NCBI GenBank assembly: GCA_024280015.1
Contig: JAJRQY010000057.1
Span: 1 to 61,520, forward strand
Reading direction: 5' to 3'
Length of the DNA stretch: 61,520 bases
Source of the DNA: Actinomycetes bacterium
GTDB lineage: Bacteria > Actinomycetota > Acidimicrobiia > Acidimicrobiales > SZUA-35
Shown: one piece after another, positions 17,582-25,767 of the stretch
Layout of the letters: every line of letters starts with the position of its first letter
How positions within the stretch are numbered: the stretch's first letter is position 1
Translations under genes and position numbers: made by a program
Notes under the pieces: model-generated
Told to the model about the DNA's origin: nothing
The model's database searches: none
The model's input: only the letters and a program-made list of their open reading frames with translations

Positions 17582-19426
17582 TCAAGCGGTTCTTCGAGTG
17601 TTCCCAATCCACGCCTGATGCAGCTCTTGGTATACCCCACGAGCGGAAACCAGCTCAGAATGAGGCCCCCGTTCCACCAGTTCTCCCTGGTCAAACACCA
17701 GGATGAGATCTGCGGCTTCGGCGGTAGCAAGCCGGTGGGCAATGCTGACCAGGGTTCGACCTTGGGCAAGATTGCGAATGGCAGTCGTGAGAGCCTGATC
17801 GGTCTCGGGATCAACCGCACTTGTTGCCTCATCCAAGATCAACAAACCTGGATCGGCCAAAGCGGCCCTGGCCAATGCGACCAGCTGGCGCTCCCCAACC
17901 GAAAGGTTGTCACCCCGCTCCCCAACTTCGGTATCGAGCCCGTTGACCAGCTTGTCCAGCCACCAGCCAAGCTCCAGACGGTCAAAAGCAGCTTTGACCT
18001 CGTCGTCGCTCGCTCCAGCGCGGCCAAACCTCACATTCTCACGAATGGTGGAGTCAAACAAGAAACCATCTTGGGAAACCATACGAACCGAGCGGTGGCG
18101 GGAGTCCGCATCTGCTTGGCGTAGGTCAATTCCGTTGAGGCGAACCTCACCAACGCTGGGGTCAGCCAAGCGACAGAGCAGGTTGGCGAACGTCGACTTG
18201 CCTGAACCAGTCTCACCAACGATAGCCACACTGGTTCCACCGGCAATGGAAACGTCAACCCCGGTCAGCACCGGAGAAGAACCTCGATAGCTGAAGCCGA
18301 CTCCACTCACTTCCACCTCGACTGCCCCCGGGGGAATCTCCAAACCCGAGACAGGGTCCAAGACATCGGTTTGATGGTCCAACAAGCTCAGGATTTTGCG
18401 CCAACCCGCGACTGCAGTCTGGGTTTGATCCAGAACCTCACCCAATTCAGCCACTGGGCCATTGAGGAGAACAATCAGGAACAGACAAGCCACAAGCTCA
18501 CTGGATGTCAATCCCCAAGCGTCCCGGAAATGAACACCGAGGATGAGGGCCATCGAGAAGGCCAACGCACCGAAAACGTCGCCAACAACGAACACCGCGG
18601 CCATGTAACTATTTGCTCGCATACGGGCCCGATAGCGATCATGGATCGCTGAGCGAAGCCGGTCTCGCGTACGAGACTCCGCCCCATAGGCCCGAACAAC
18701 TGCTGCTCCCATTACTGCCTCGGAGAATCCGCTGAGCATGTCGCCAACCGTCGTCCGATACTTGTCGTAGGCATCCAGCTGCTGCCGCTGTAGCCACTTC
18801 AGAACAGGAACAACGGGGGCAAAGGACAGGGCAACAACGGCGGCAATCTGCCAGGAGTAGAAAACCATGACCGTGAAGGTCCCGATGATGACAGTCGGGT
18901 GAATGGACCAGGCGTAGAGGCCCCATTGGGCGAATCGGGCGAGGGACTCAGCATCGCTGGTCACCCGGGCTACCAGAACCCCTCGCCTGGTTTCGTTGTG
19001 GTCGGCGATGGACAAGGCATGAACCTTGGCGAAGGCCTGCTGGCGCAGGCTGGCGATGCCTCGCTCGGCCTGAGTAACGAGGCGACGTTGTACCACCAGG
19101 GTCCCGGCAGCGGAGAAGATGATAAGGGCAAGAGCTACCAGTGACAGTCGGACAACCAGTCCGATATCAACATCGATTACCGAGTCGCTTCCCGGACCAC
19201 CCGGGTCGATGACCGTCATGCCCTGGCTGAGCGCTCGCTCAATCAGAACGGGAATAGCAAGCCGACCAAGGGCAATCAGCAAGCCCATGATCACAACAAC
19301 ACCTAGGCCGCTCTTTAGCTCAGGGGTAGCAATGAGCCCGCGACGTAATACTGAAATCGCTCCCGCGGAGACTTCTTCGGCATCATTGAGTGACTGGGTT
19401 CGTCCCTCACTACCTGGCCCGGTCAC
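17582..19426 (-). CDS. ABC exporter half-transporter, ATPase-competent subunit
   Basis: Type-I exporter: transmembrane domain (about residues 35-330, six helices) fused to a nucleotide-binding domain. Seen: Walker A GETGSGKST near 400, Walker B LLILDEATSAVDP with catalytic Glu, H-loop AHRLA, but a degenerate signature LSVGERQ instead of LSGGQ near 504. The upstream gene encodes the complementary half with an intact signature but degenerate Walker B and H-loop. Known: heterodimeric exporters (BmrCD, TM287/288 type) have one consensus and one degenerate site. Overlaps the upstream gene by 4 nt. Substrate unknown (drug, lipid or peptide). Confidence 0.87.
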   Translation of the reverse strand: MTGPGSEGRTQSLNDAEEVSAGAISVLRRGLIATPELKSGLGVVVIMGLLIALGRLAIPVLIERALSQGMTVIDPGGPGSDSVIDVDIGLVVRLSLVALALIIFSAAGTLVVQRRLVTQAERGIASLRQQAFAKVHALSIADHNETRRGVLVARVTSDAESLARFAQWGLYAWSIHPTVIIGTFTVMVFYSWQIAAVVALSFAPVVPVLKWLQRQQLDAYDKYRTTVGDMLSGFSEAVMGAAVVRAYGAESRTRDRLRSAIHDRYRARMRANSYMAAVFVVGDVFGALAFSMALILGVHFRDAWGLTSSELVACLFLIVLLNGPVAELGEVLDQTQTAVAGWRKILSLLDHQTDVLDPVSGLEIPPGAVEVEVSGVGFSYRGSSPVLTGVDVSIAGGTSVAIVGETGSGKSTFANLLCRLADPSVGEVRLNGIDLRQADADSRHRSVRMVSQDGFLFDSTIRENVRFGRAGASDDEVKAAFDRLELGWWLDKLVNGLDTEVGERGDNLSVGERQLVALARAALADPGLLILDEATSAVDPETDQALTTAIRNLAQGRTLVSIAHRLATAEAADLILVFDQGELVERGPHSELVSARGVYQELHQAWIGNTRRTA

Positions 19427-21180
19427 TTGGCCGCCTCCTCATAAGCAGTGACCAGATCGCGATAAGCCGGCAAGTGGAGCAGGTCCTCGTGCTTGCCTGC
19501 AGCGGCGATCTTGCCGCCGCGAAGGAAGACCACCCGGTCAGCCAGAGTGATGGTTGACACCCGCTGAGCCACAATCATTGTCGTCATATCCAGCTCCGAG
19601 CGAAGCGAGGACAGGATCTCCTGTTCGACCTTGGCATCAACCGCACTGGTGGCGTCATCCAAAATCAACAGTCGAGGCTGCTGGAGAAGTGCTCGGGCCA
19701 AGGCCACCCGCTGACGCTGGCCCCCAGACAGGGTCACACCACGTTCGCCAACCACAGTGTCATAGCCGTCTGGCAACTCCTCAATAAAGGCGGCGGCCGA
19801 AGCGATACTGGCCGCCTTGAATACCTCCTCTTCTGAGTGAGAGCCTTGCAGATCGATATTGAACCGCAGGGTGTCAGCAAAGAGGAACGATTCCTGGAAG
19901 ACCAGTCCGATCAACTCGGTCCGAGAGGTGGTGTTGAGATCATCAATGGGAACTCCACTAACCATGATCGAGCCACTGTCGGGGGGAATAAGGCCGGTGA
20001 CCAGATGGGCCAGCGTTGACTTCCCCTCACCAGTTGACCCGATGATTGCCACCACTTCTCCACCATGGATGGAGAAGGTGACGTCATCAAGGACCGGACC
20101 ACTCTCTCCGTAGGCGAAGCTGACATTGCAGACCTCGACCTCCAACGGCCCATCGGCAACCTCAGCCGAATGAACAAGCGTTGGCGGCAAGGGCTTATCC
20201 AACACACCACGCAGTCGGTCTTTGGCCACAACCGAGGGAGGAACTGTCTCAAGAAAGTAGCCGAACACCCGCATTGGAAAGGCCAACACACTAAAGAGGG
20301 AGGCGACTTGCACCAGTTCCCCGGGTCGAACCGCACCGCTGTCAACCCGATAGGCACCAACGATCATGACGACCACGATGCCAATGTTGGGAAGGGCATC
20401 GAGCAGGGCCTCGAAGGAGGCTCGGATGTAACCAACATGGATCCGGCGGTCACGCAGCCGCTTGACTGAAGTTCCGAAACGATCGGCTTCGGCTTCGGCC
20501 CGACCCAGGGTCTTCACTACTAGAGCGCCGTCGAAACTCTCGTGCGCAACCGTTGCGACTTCACCGACCGAAGCCTGAACATCGGCCGCCGGCTGTTCGA
20601 TCATCGATGTATAGATCCGGTTGAGAATCGCCAGGGTTGGGAAGATAGCCAGCGCCACCACGGCGAGGGGAACATCGACCAGAATCAAGCTGATCGCGGA
20701 GAACAGGACAAGAAACACCACGCCAATGGAAAACGGGAGAGGGTGCAACACATCAGTTGCGACCTCGGTGTCATTGTCGGCGTGGGCCAACAGTTGACCG
20801 GCCGGTGTCTCCTGGTGCCAAGACAGGGGAAGGCCAAGGTACTGATCGACGAGCCGATGCCGGATCGAGGACTGGACTCGTTCGGAGGTGAGGGCAGCGA
20901 AGTAGCGGCGGGTAACAACACCGGCCACCCGAAGCAGGGATACAGACAAGAAGGCAACAAGGCCAAATGTCACCGACCAGGCACCGGTATTGCCGGTGGT
21001 GAAGACCGGTATCACTACCTCGTCAGTGATCCGGCCGAGAACCACGGTGGACAAGACGGTGCATCCGGCAAAAACTCCAGCCCCAATTACCGAGATTGTG
21101 AAGGGCACCGGATGGAGTCGTACGTGTTCAAGAACCAGGGCCGCTCCGCGGCGTAGGACCGTTTCACTTGCCACACGCAC
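19423..21180 (-). CDS. ABC exporter half-transporter, degenerate-site subunit
   Basis: Seen: six-helix exporter domain then NBD with Walker A GSTGEGKST near 379, intact signature LSGGQRQ near 482, Walker B LLILDDATSAVDA with Asp where the catalytic Glu should be, and AQRVS with Gln at the H-loop His position. These changes, together with LSVGE in the partner, place all degenerate elements in the same composite ATP site. It is the first gene of a two-gene operon. GTG 21180 and GTG 21174 are both possible starts; GAGGGG ends at 21181, so 21174 has the better spacing. A 14-bp triple repeat lies 83-124 nt upstream. Confidence 0.87.
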   Translation of the reverse strand: MRVASETVLRRGAALVLEHVRLHPVPFTISVIGAGVFAGCTVLSTVVLGRITDEVVIPVFTTGNTGAWSVTFGLVAFLSVSLLRVAGVVTRRYFAALTSERVQSSIRHRLVDQYLGLPLSWHQETPAGQLLAHADNDTEVATDVLHPLPFSIGVVFLVLFSAISLILVDVPLAVVALAIFPTLAILNRIYTSMIEQPAADVQASVGEVATVAHESFDGALVVKTLGRAEAEADRFGTSVKRLRDRRIHVGYIRASFEALLDALPNIGIVVVMIVGAYRVDSGAVRPGELVQVASLFSVLAFPMRVFGYFLETVPPSVVAKDRLRGVLDKPLPPTLVHSAEVADGPLEVEVCNVSFAYGESGPVLDDVTFSIHGGEVVAIIGSTGEGKSTLAHLVTGLIPPDSGSIMVSGVPIDDLNTTSRTELIGLVFQESFLFADTLRFNIDLQGSHSEEEVFKAASIASAAAFIEELPDGYDTVVGERGVTLSGGQRQRVALARALLQQPRLLILDDATSAVDAKVEQEILSSLRSELDMTTMIVAQRVSTITLADRVVFLRGGKIAAAGKHEDLLHLPAYRDLVTAYEEAAK

Positions 21181-21262
21181 CCCCTCGTTCGGCTCACCAA
21201 TTTGGTTCGACTGCCAAACCTATCGAAGCTCGCCCTCCGACACCATTGATTTGTACCGAGGT

Positions 21263-21304
21263 ATTCCGGCACACGCATTTCGACACACGCATTCCGGCAC
21301 ACGG
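21263..21304. repeat. Three 14-bp tandem repeats upstream of ABC exporter operon
   Basis: Units ATTCCGGCACACGC (21263-21276), ATTTCGACACACGC (21277-21290) and ATTCCGGCACACGG (21291-21304). The array lies between the end of the MacB-like permease gene (21317) and the exporter operon start. It may be a regulator-binding array or a simple tandem duplication. Confidence 0.7.
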
Positions 21305-21316
21305 CCGCCAGCAAGA

Positions 21317-22501
21317 TCAGGCATGGGGGCGAACGGCCTCAGCCGGGTCAAGGCGAGCAGCCTTCGAAGCTGGATACAGGCCTGCCACCGCACCGATAAG
21401 TAGGGCTCCTCCAACCCCATAGGCCAATCCAGTAACGGGAATGTCCACCAACCAACCTTGTCGAGTGGCATAGCCCCAGGTGACGACCGATCCGAGTCCA
21501 GCTCCGAGCAAGCCGCCGATTCCCGCCAGGGTCGCTGCCTCGATCACAAACTGCGATCGAATATGGCCTCGCTTGGCACCGAGCGCCCGCCGTAGCCCAA
21601 TCTCTCCCCGTCGCTCGAGAACAGAGATGACCATCACATTGGCCACGCCGACCCCACCGACAACGAGGGCTACGCCACCCAACCCAAGAAGAAGCTTCTG
21701 CAATCCTTCGTCTACCTTGGCTCGGGCCTCAAGGGCATCAGATGGACGTGAGACCTGCACCTCGTTGGGAGCCATCGGACTGGCAGTCCGTGCCAACAGC
21801 GGGCGGGTGGCCTCAATCTTTTCTGGCCGAACCCTCAAATAGATAGTGGTCGGGTTTGGGTCCACCCCCAGAAGCTCAAAGGCCGCCTGGTCACCAATCA
21901 GCACCGACCGGTCAAGGTCAGGGTTGAGAGGCAGCGCGTTCAGGATCCCAATCACCGCAAAGTCATGTCCAGCGATCGACACGGTTACCCCATTGGCAAC
22001 ATTGCCGATTCCCAACCGCTCAGCGGCAACCGAACCCAAGACGACGACAGGAAGCGATGAAGCTTTCCCCTCAATCAGCATTCCGGAGGCGATCTTGAGT
22101 TCGAGAGTCTCTCTGGCCCCAGCACCCACGGCTAGTACCGACAGCCCATTAGGTTCGTCCTCAAAACGATTCCGCTGCACCTTGGTGTCCAACTGAATGA
22201 CCGATGCACTGCTTGTGACTGTAGGAATCCGATCGATCATGGTTTGAGATGAGACCGGCAGAGGGCTGGAATCACCAAGAATACTCTGGCCTCCCTGCAC
22301 CTGAAGCAGGTTGGTACCCAGTGAGTCTATTTCGGCAATAAGATTGGCCTTGGAGGACGAGGAGATTCCGAGCACGGCAACCATCGATGCGATACCAATG
22401 GCAATGCCGATAGCAGTCAGGGCGGTACGTCCGGGACGGCTGCGAAGCCCGATGGTCCCAATCCCGATCAGGTCACCGGGACGAACTCGTGATCGGATCA
22501 T
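21317..22501 (-). CDS. MacB/FtsX-type ABC transporter permease
   Basis: Seen: an N-terminal helix after an RSRPGRTALTAIG segment, a roughly 200-residue extracellular domain (MacB periplasmic-core-like), then three hydrophobic helices with the conserved ERRGEIGLRRALGAKRG loop between the first two. Known: such four-helix permeases act as mechanotransmitters with a cytoplasmic ATPase rather than classic pumps. The start overlaps the ATPase stop by 4 nt. With the adaptor and lipoprotein upstream it forms a tripartite-like envelope system in a Gram-positive context. Confidence 0.88.
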   Translation of the reverse strand: MIRSRVRPGDLIGIGTIGLRSRPGRTALTAIGIAIGIASMVAVLGISSSSKANLIAEIDSLGTNLLQVQGGQSILGDSSPLPVSSQTMIDRIPTVTSSASVIQLDTKVQRNRFEDEPNGLSVLAVGAGARETLELKIASGMLIEGKASSLPVVVLGSVAAERLGIGNVANGVTVSIAGHDFAVIGILNALPLNPDLDRSVLIGDQAAFELLGVDPNPTTIYLRVRPEKIEATRPLLARTASPMAPNEVQVSRPSDALEARAKVDEGLQKLLLGLGGVALVVGGVGVANVMVISVLERRGEIGLRRALGAKRGHIRSQFVIEAATLAGIGGLLGAGLGSVVTWGYATRQGWLVDIPVTGLAYGVGGALLIGAVAGLYPASKAARLDPAEAVRPHA

Positions 22502-23211
22502 GACTCGCCACCCGCCACCTTGACCATGTCGCTAGCTTTGACCCGGTCAGCCACAACCTGACCGTCCCTCATCACCACGGTCCTCGGCAGCTGGTCCGCC
22601 AACTCATTGTCGTGGGTGATAACCACAATGGTTGCACCAGCCTGGTTCAGATCAGCAAACAGTTTCATAATGTCTCCACTAGTAGCCGAGTCAAGGTTGC
22701 CGGTCGGCTCATCGGCCAGGACCAGCGCCGGATCGGCGACAATGGCTCGAGCGATGGCGACTCGTTGTCTTTGTCCGCCCGATAATTGGGTGGGTTTGGC
22801 ATCAAGGCGATCACCAAGACCAACCTTGGTTAGAGCCTCACAGGCTCGACGCCGTCGCTGGCGCTTGGGGATCGCTTGGTACAGGAGGCCGGTAGCCACA
22901 TTGTCGACAACTCCAACGGTTTCCATCAGGTGGAAGCCCTGGAAGACGAATCCAAGTCGCGCGGCTCGCAAGCCCGAAAGAGCCGCGTCGGACAATCCTG
23001 ACGTCTCGGCTCCGTCAACCCAGACTCGACCCGAGGTCGGCCGGTCCAGGGTTCCCATCACGTTCAAGAGTGTGGACTTGCCCGATCCCGATGGGCCGAC
23101 GATGGCCAGCATCTCACCTGCCTCAACTTCCAGATCAATCCCATCCAGAGCCTTCACCGGTGGGTTCGCTTCGTAGGAGCGGCAAACCTGTTCCAACCGA
23201 AGAACACTCAT
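22498..23211 (-). CDS. MacB/LolD-type ABC transporter ATPase
   Basis: Seen: Walker A GPSGSGKST near residues 39-47, signature LSGGQRQRVAIARA, Walker B LVLADEPTGNLD, H-loop ITHD; the 237-residue length and DEPTGNLD are typical of the MacB/LolD/FtsE branch. It powers the downstream permease. Overlaps by 4 nt with both neighbours in the four-gene minus-strand unit that begins at about 24937. Confidence 0.92.
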   Translation of the reverse strand: MSVLRLEQVCRSYEANPPVKALDGIDLEVEAGEMLAIVGPSGSGKSTLLNVMGTLDRPTSGRVWVDGAETSGLSDAALSGLRAARLGFVFQGFHLMETVGVVDNVATGLLYQAIPKRQRRRRACEALTKVGLGDRLDAKPTQLSGGQRQRVAIARAIVADPALVLADEPTGNLDSATSGDIMKLFADLNQAGATIVVITHDNELADQLPRTVVMRDGQVVADRVKASDMVKVAGGES

Positions 23212-24323
23212 GACGGAACCACGACCCTGGTTCCTTCTGCGATACCGGTCACCGCGGCCCGGGTGCCGACCACATCAACCAACTCAACTGCTTTCAGCTC
23301 AGACCCTTGAGGCGTGATCACCTCGACGGCCCAACCGCCGTCAACCAGAGCCACCAAAGCGGTGACCGGGATGGTGACCTGATCTTCAACCACGGTCTTG
23401 GTGGCAGTAACCTTTACCGCCTCCACCCCAGTGGGTAGGCCCGAGACTTCAATGTGAACAGAGAGTTGGGTTGAACCGTCGGCGCCAGATTCTCGCTTCA
23501 GCTCAGACACCGTCCCAGTGAGGTCGGTACCATCAGCATCCAGTCGAACCGAGCTGCCAACTCCAAAGAATCCTTTCTGCTTGGCGGTCACGGTTGCGGT
23601 CACCGTTGTCGCTGGTTGAGTGGCTACCACCGCGTCGAAGGCCAGACCTACCTTTGGGGAAGAATCGACCCGAATGTCCGAGGTTAGAAACACCATCTGC
23701 GATCGGTCAATCCGACCAGTCGCGGGGTGAGCAACCTCGGCTTGCCAAGCCTTAACTGCTCGCTTGGTTGCTGCCCCGAAGGTTCCATCGGCCTCCAACC
23801 GGCCCTTGTCATCAAAACCCTGCTCCAACAGGTACTTCTGAAGGGTCTCGACGTCGGACCCCTTCATGAGCCCGAGTTTTGTTCCGGCCGTGTCGCGCTC
23901 ACCTGAACCAATGAGTCGGAGTTCGCGGTACAGAGGTATCGGTGAGCGCAAGATCAGGACCGGGCGTTGGTCAACCTTGACCACGGTGTCTCCGTGGCCA
24001 AGGATGGCTCCCTCCTCGGGAGACCAGGTAACAATGCCTTGGGCCTCAACGGGAAGACGGAAGGAGTCCCCATAGCCCACGACCCCATTGATCTTGACTT
24101 CTTCACTCAAGCTGTCTATCTGGGCCGTAGCCTCCGCAACCGTTCGTTCGGTCGATGCCTCATCAGTGTTGGAATCATTGTCTGGTTGTGCCGATACCAG
24201 GGCCAGTCCGGCGAACACAATGCCAACCGCTAGCGCCCCAAACGCCAGCACCCCAAACATCATGCCATCGGGCCGGTTTCGGACCGGCTCTCGTTGATGA
24301 GTTGGTGCTCCGTTGCTGGTCAT
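23208..24323 (-). CDS. Membrane-fusion-like adaptor with embedded peptidoglycan-binding domain
   Basis: Seen: a cytoplasmic N-terminus, one membrane helix (MFGVLAFGALAVGIVFAGLA), then an extracytoplasmic part with a PG_binding_1-like repeat near residues 175-215 (LQKYLLEQGF ... DGTFGAATKRAVKAWQ), and beta-rich HlyD-like segments to the C-terminus. Known: this domain combination accompanies MacB-type ABC pairs in Gram-positives. I infer it ties the ABC system to the cell wall and senses or conveys a substrate or mechanical signal. Translationally coupled to both neighbours. Confidence 0.75.
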   Translation of the reverse strand: MTSNGAPTHQREPVRNRPDGMMFGVLAFGALAVGIVFAGLALVSAQPDNDSNTDEASTERTVAEATAQIDSLSEEVKINGVVGYGDSFRLPVEAQGIVTWSPEEGAILGHGDTVVKVDQRPVLILRSPIPLYRELRLIGSGERDTAGTKLGLMKGSDVETLQKYLLEQGFDDKGRLEADGTFGAATKRAVKAWQAEVAHPATGRIDRSQMVFLTSDIRVDSSPKVGLAFDAVVATQPATTVTATVTAKQKGFFGVGSSVRLDADGTDLTGTVSELKRESGADGSTQLSVHIEVSGLPTGVEAVKVTATKTVVEDQVTIPVTALVALVDGGWAVEVITPQGSELKAVELVDVVGTRAAVTGIAEGTRVVVPS

Positions 24324-24937
24324 TGTCCCGGGCCAAAGGCCCCCTCAGGGGCACAGGTATTCATGGCCTGCTGGAATTCGTCAAAATCGATGGAATCGTC
24401 CAACTCGAATGACCCACCAGAGAGGTCGATCTCGAACCCCTTGTCGGACAAGCACTTCTGCATCGCCAGCATGTCGTCGTCGAACTTGGCTTCGTCCTCC
24501 GGGCTCATCTCAAACTCACCAAAGGCGTCGGTAAGGATTGGCTCACAGGCGGCGTTGGCTTCCTCAAAATCAGCGGCATCAAAGTCTGGTGTCGGGGAAT
24601 CATCGTCGCTTGCATCCTCACCTAGCTTGGCTCCCCCACCACCCGGCCCGAAGGAGGCAACATCAACCCCATGATCAGCCATACAGGCCTCGAACTTGGC
24701 CATCGCCTCTTCCGGGTCAATCTTCGTTTCGGATTGCTCCGGGACCACGGTGGTTTCGCTCACCGCTGACTCATTCAGGCTTGGCAGTTCTGCCTCTTGG
24801 GCCTGATCAGACCCTGAACCGCATGCTCCCAACAATATGGCTGATGCCAGGGCCAAACTCGCTACTTTCGCCGTTCTCACGCTTCTCACCGTTGTCACAG
24901 CTCTCACTATGGAAATTGTCCTCATTTGTTGCTCCAT
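24320..24937 (-). CDS. Acidic lipoprotein with two Cys-containing repeats
   Basis: Seen: signal peptide with lipobox LLGACG, a Glu/Ser linker, then two related units, FEACMADHGVD and MQKCLSDKGFEID, each followed by another Cys (ACEPIL and NTCAPEG), suggesting two small disulfide-closed modules. It is the first gene of the ABC/adaptor unit and is divergent from the two-component genes, so it is a plausible substrate, cofactor or sensor partner. The ATG at 24925 (GGAG 6 nt upstream) is a better start than the ATG at 24937, whose purine stretch is too close. Confidence 0.72.
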   Translation of the reverse strand: MEQQMRTISIVRAVTTVRSVRTAKVASLALASAILLGACGSGSDQAQEAELPSLNESAVSETTVVPEQSETKIDPEEAMAKFEACMADHGVDVASFGPGGGGAKLGEDASDDDSPTPDFDAADFEEANAACEPILTDAFGEFEMSPEDEAKFDDDMLAMQKCLSDKGFEIDLSGGSFELDDSIDFDEFQQAMNTCAPEGAFGPGQ

Positions 24938-24942
24938 TCTCC

Positions 24943-24960
24943 CTACACGCCTTGGTGTAG
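24943..24960. promoter_or_regulatory. Inverted repeat upstream of lipoprotein gene
   Basis: CTACAC-GCCTTG-GTGTAG lies 5-18 nt upstream of the first possible start of the lipoprotein gene, in the 158-nt divergent promoter region shared with the response-regulator gene. Could be an operator or a leader hairpin. Confidence 0.35.
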
Positions 24961-25055
24961 ATCTCTTGCTTAGATCCCGTGCCGAGATCGATGGGACGAC
25001 AATGAACCAACAAGTTGAGAACGATCTGAGCCAAGCTGAGGACGAATCACAGGGC

Positions 25056-25073
25056 TTCTCAGTCGGTTCTCAG
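25056..25073 (+). promoter_or_regulatory. Direct repeat, candidate response-regulator binding site
   Basis: TTCTCAG at 25056 and 25067 (11-bp period), 22 nt before the regulator ATG. A second pair, CTGAG at 25026 and 25036, lies in inverted orientation nearby. OmpR-type regulators bind direct repeats with about one helical turn between them, so autoregulation and control of the divergent ABC unit are plausible. Confidence 0.4.
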
Positions 25074-25095
25074 AAACTGGGGCGAGAATGGGGCC

Positions 25096-25767
25096 ATGAG
25101 AATCCTCGTCGTGGAAGACGAACCAAATGTGGCGGCAGCACTGGACTCTGGCCTTACCGCCGAGGGCTTCGGTGTCGATGTTGCCGAGGACGGAAAGACC
25201 GGCCTCTGGATGGCCCGAGAGCACGACTACGCCGTCATCGTGCTCGACGTGATGCTTCCTCAGATGAACGGGTACGTGGTCTGCAAAACCTTACGAGACG
25301 AGGGGAACAGCACGCCGATTCTCATGCTTACCGCTAAGGATGGGGAATACGACCAGGCCGAAGGCCTCGATACCGGAGCTGACGACTATCTGACCAAGCC
25401 GTTTTCATTTGTGGTGCTTACCGCTCATATACGAGCACTCATCCGGCGCGGCAAACCCAAGATCACCAATAGCGGCCAGGTCATCGGGGATATCACCATT
25501 GACGACGATCGCAAAACCTGCACCCGCGGCGGCGTGACCGTCGAACTGACGCCACGCGAGCTGAGCCTGTTGGGAACCCTGGCTTCGGATCCGGGCCGGG
25601 TCTTCACTAAGCAGTACCTCTTGGACCAGGTCTGGGGGCCCGATTTTGATGGGGGTACCAATGTGGTGGAGGTCTACGTTGGCTACCTACGACGCAAGGT
25701 CGACAGGTCAGACCTAGCTCCCCGAATCCAAACGGTCCATGGGCACGGGTATCGGCTGATCCCATGA
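25096..25767 (+). CDS. OmpR-family response regulator
   Basis: Seen: receiver domain with acidic pocket EDE near residues 8-10, phospho-acceptor D51 in VLDVMLP, Thr in MLTAKDG and Lys in TKPF; DNA-binding winged helix from about residue 125 (ELTPRELSLL ... VDRSDLAPRIQTVHGHGYRL). Overlaps the kinase start by 4 nt (ATGA). Its position divergent to the lipoprotein-adaptor-ABC genes suggests it controls them. Confidence 0.93.
   Translation: MRILVVEDEPNVAAALDSGLTAEGFGVDVAEDGKTGLWMAREHDYAVIVLDVMLPQMNGYVVCKTLRDEGNSTPILMLTAKDGEYDQAEGLDTGADDYLTKPFSFVVLTAHIRALIRRGKPKITNSGQVIGDITIDDDRKTCTRGGVTVELTPRELSLLGTLASDPGRVFTKQYLLDQVWGPDFDGGTNVVEVYVGYLRRKVDRSDLAPRIQTVHGHGYRLIP

Noticed and set aside
20542-21156. 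204-codon plus-strand frame opposite the ABC exporter gene
   Set aside because: Antisense shadow of conserved exporter helices; no motif of its own.
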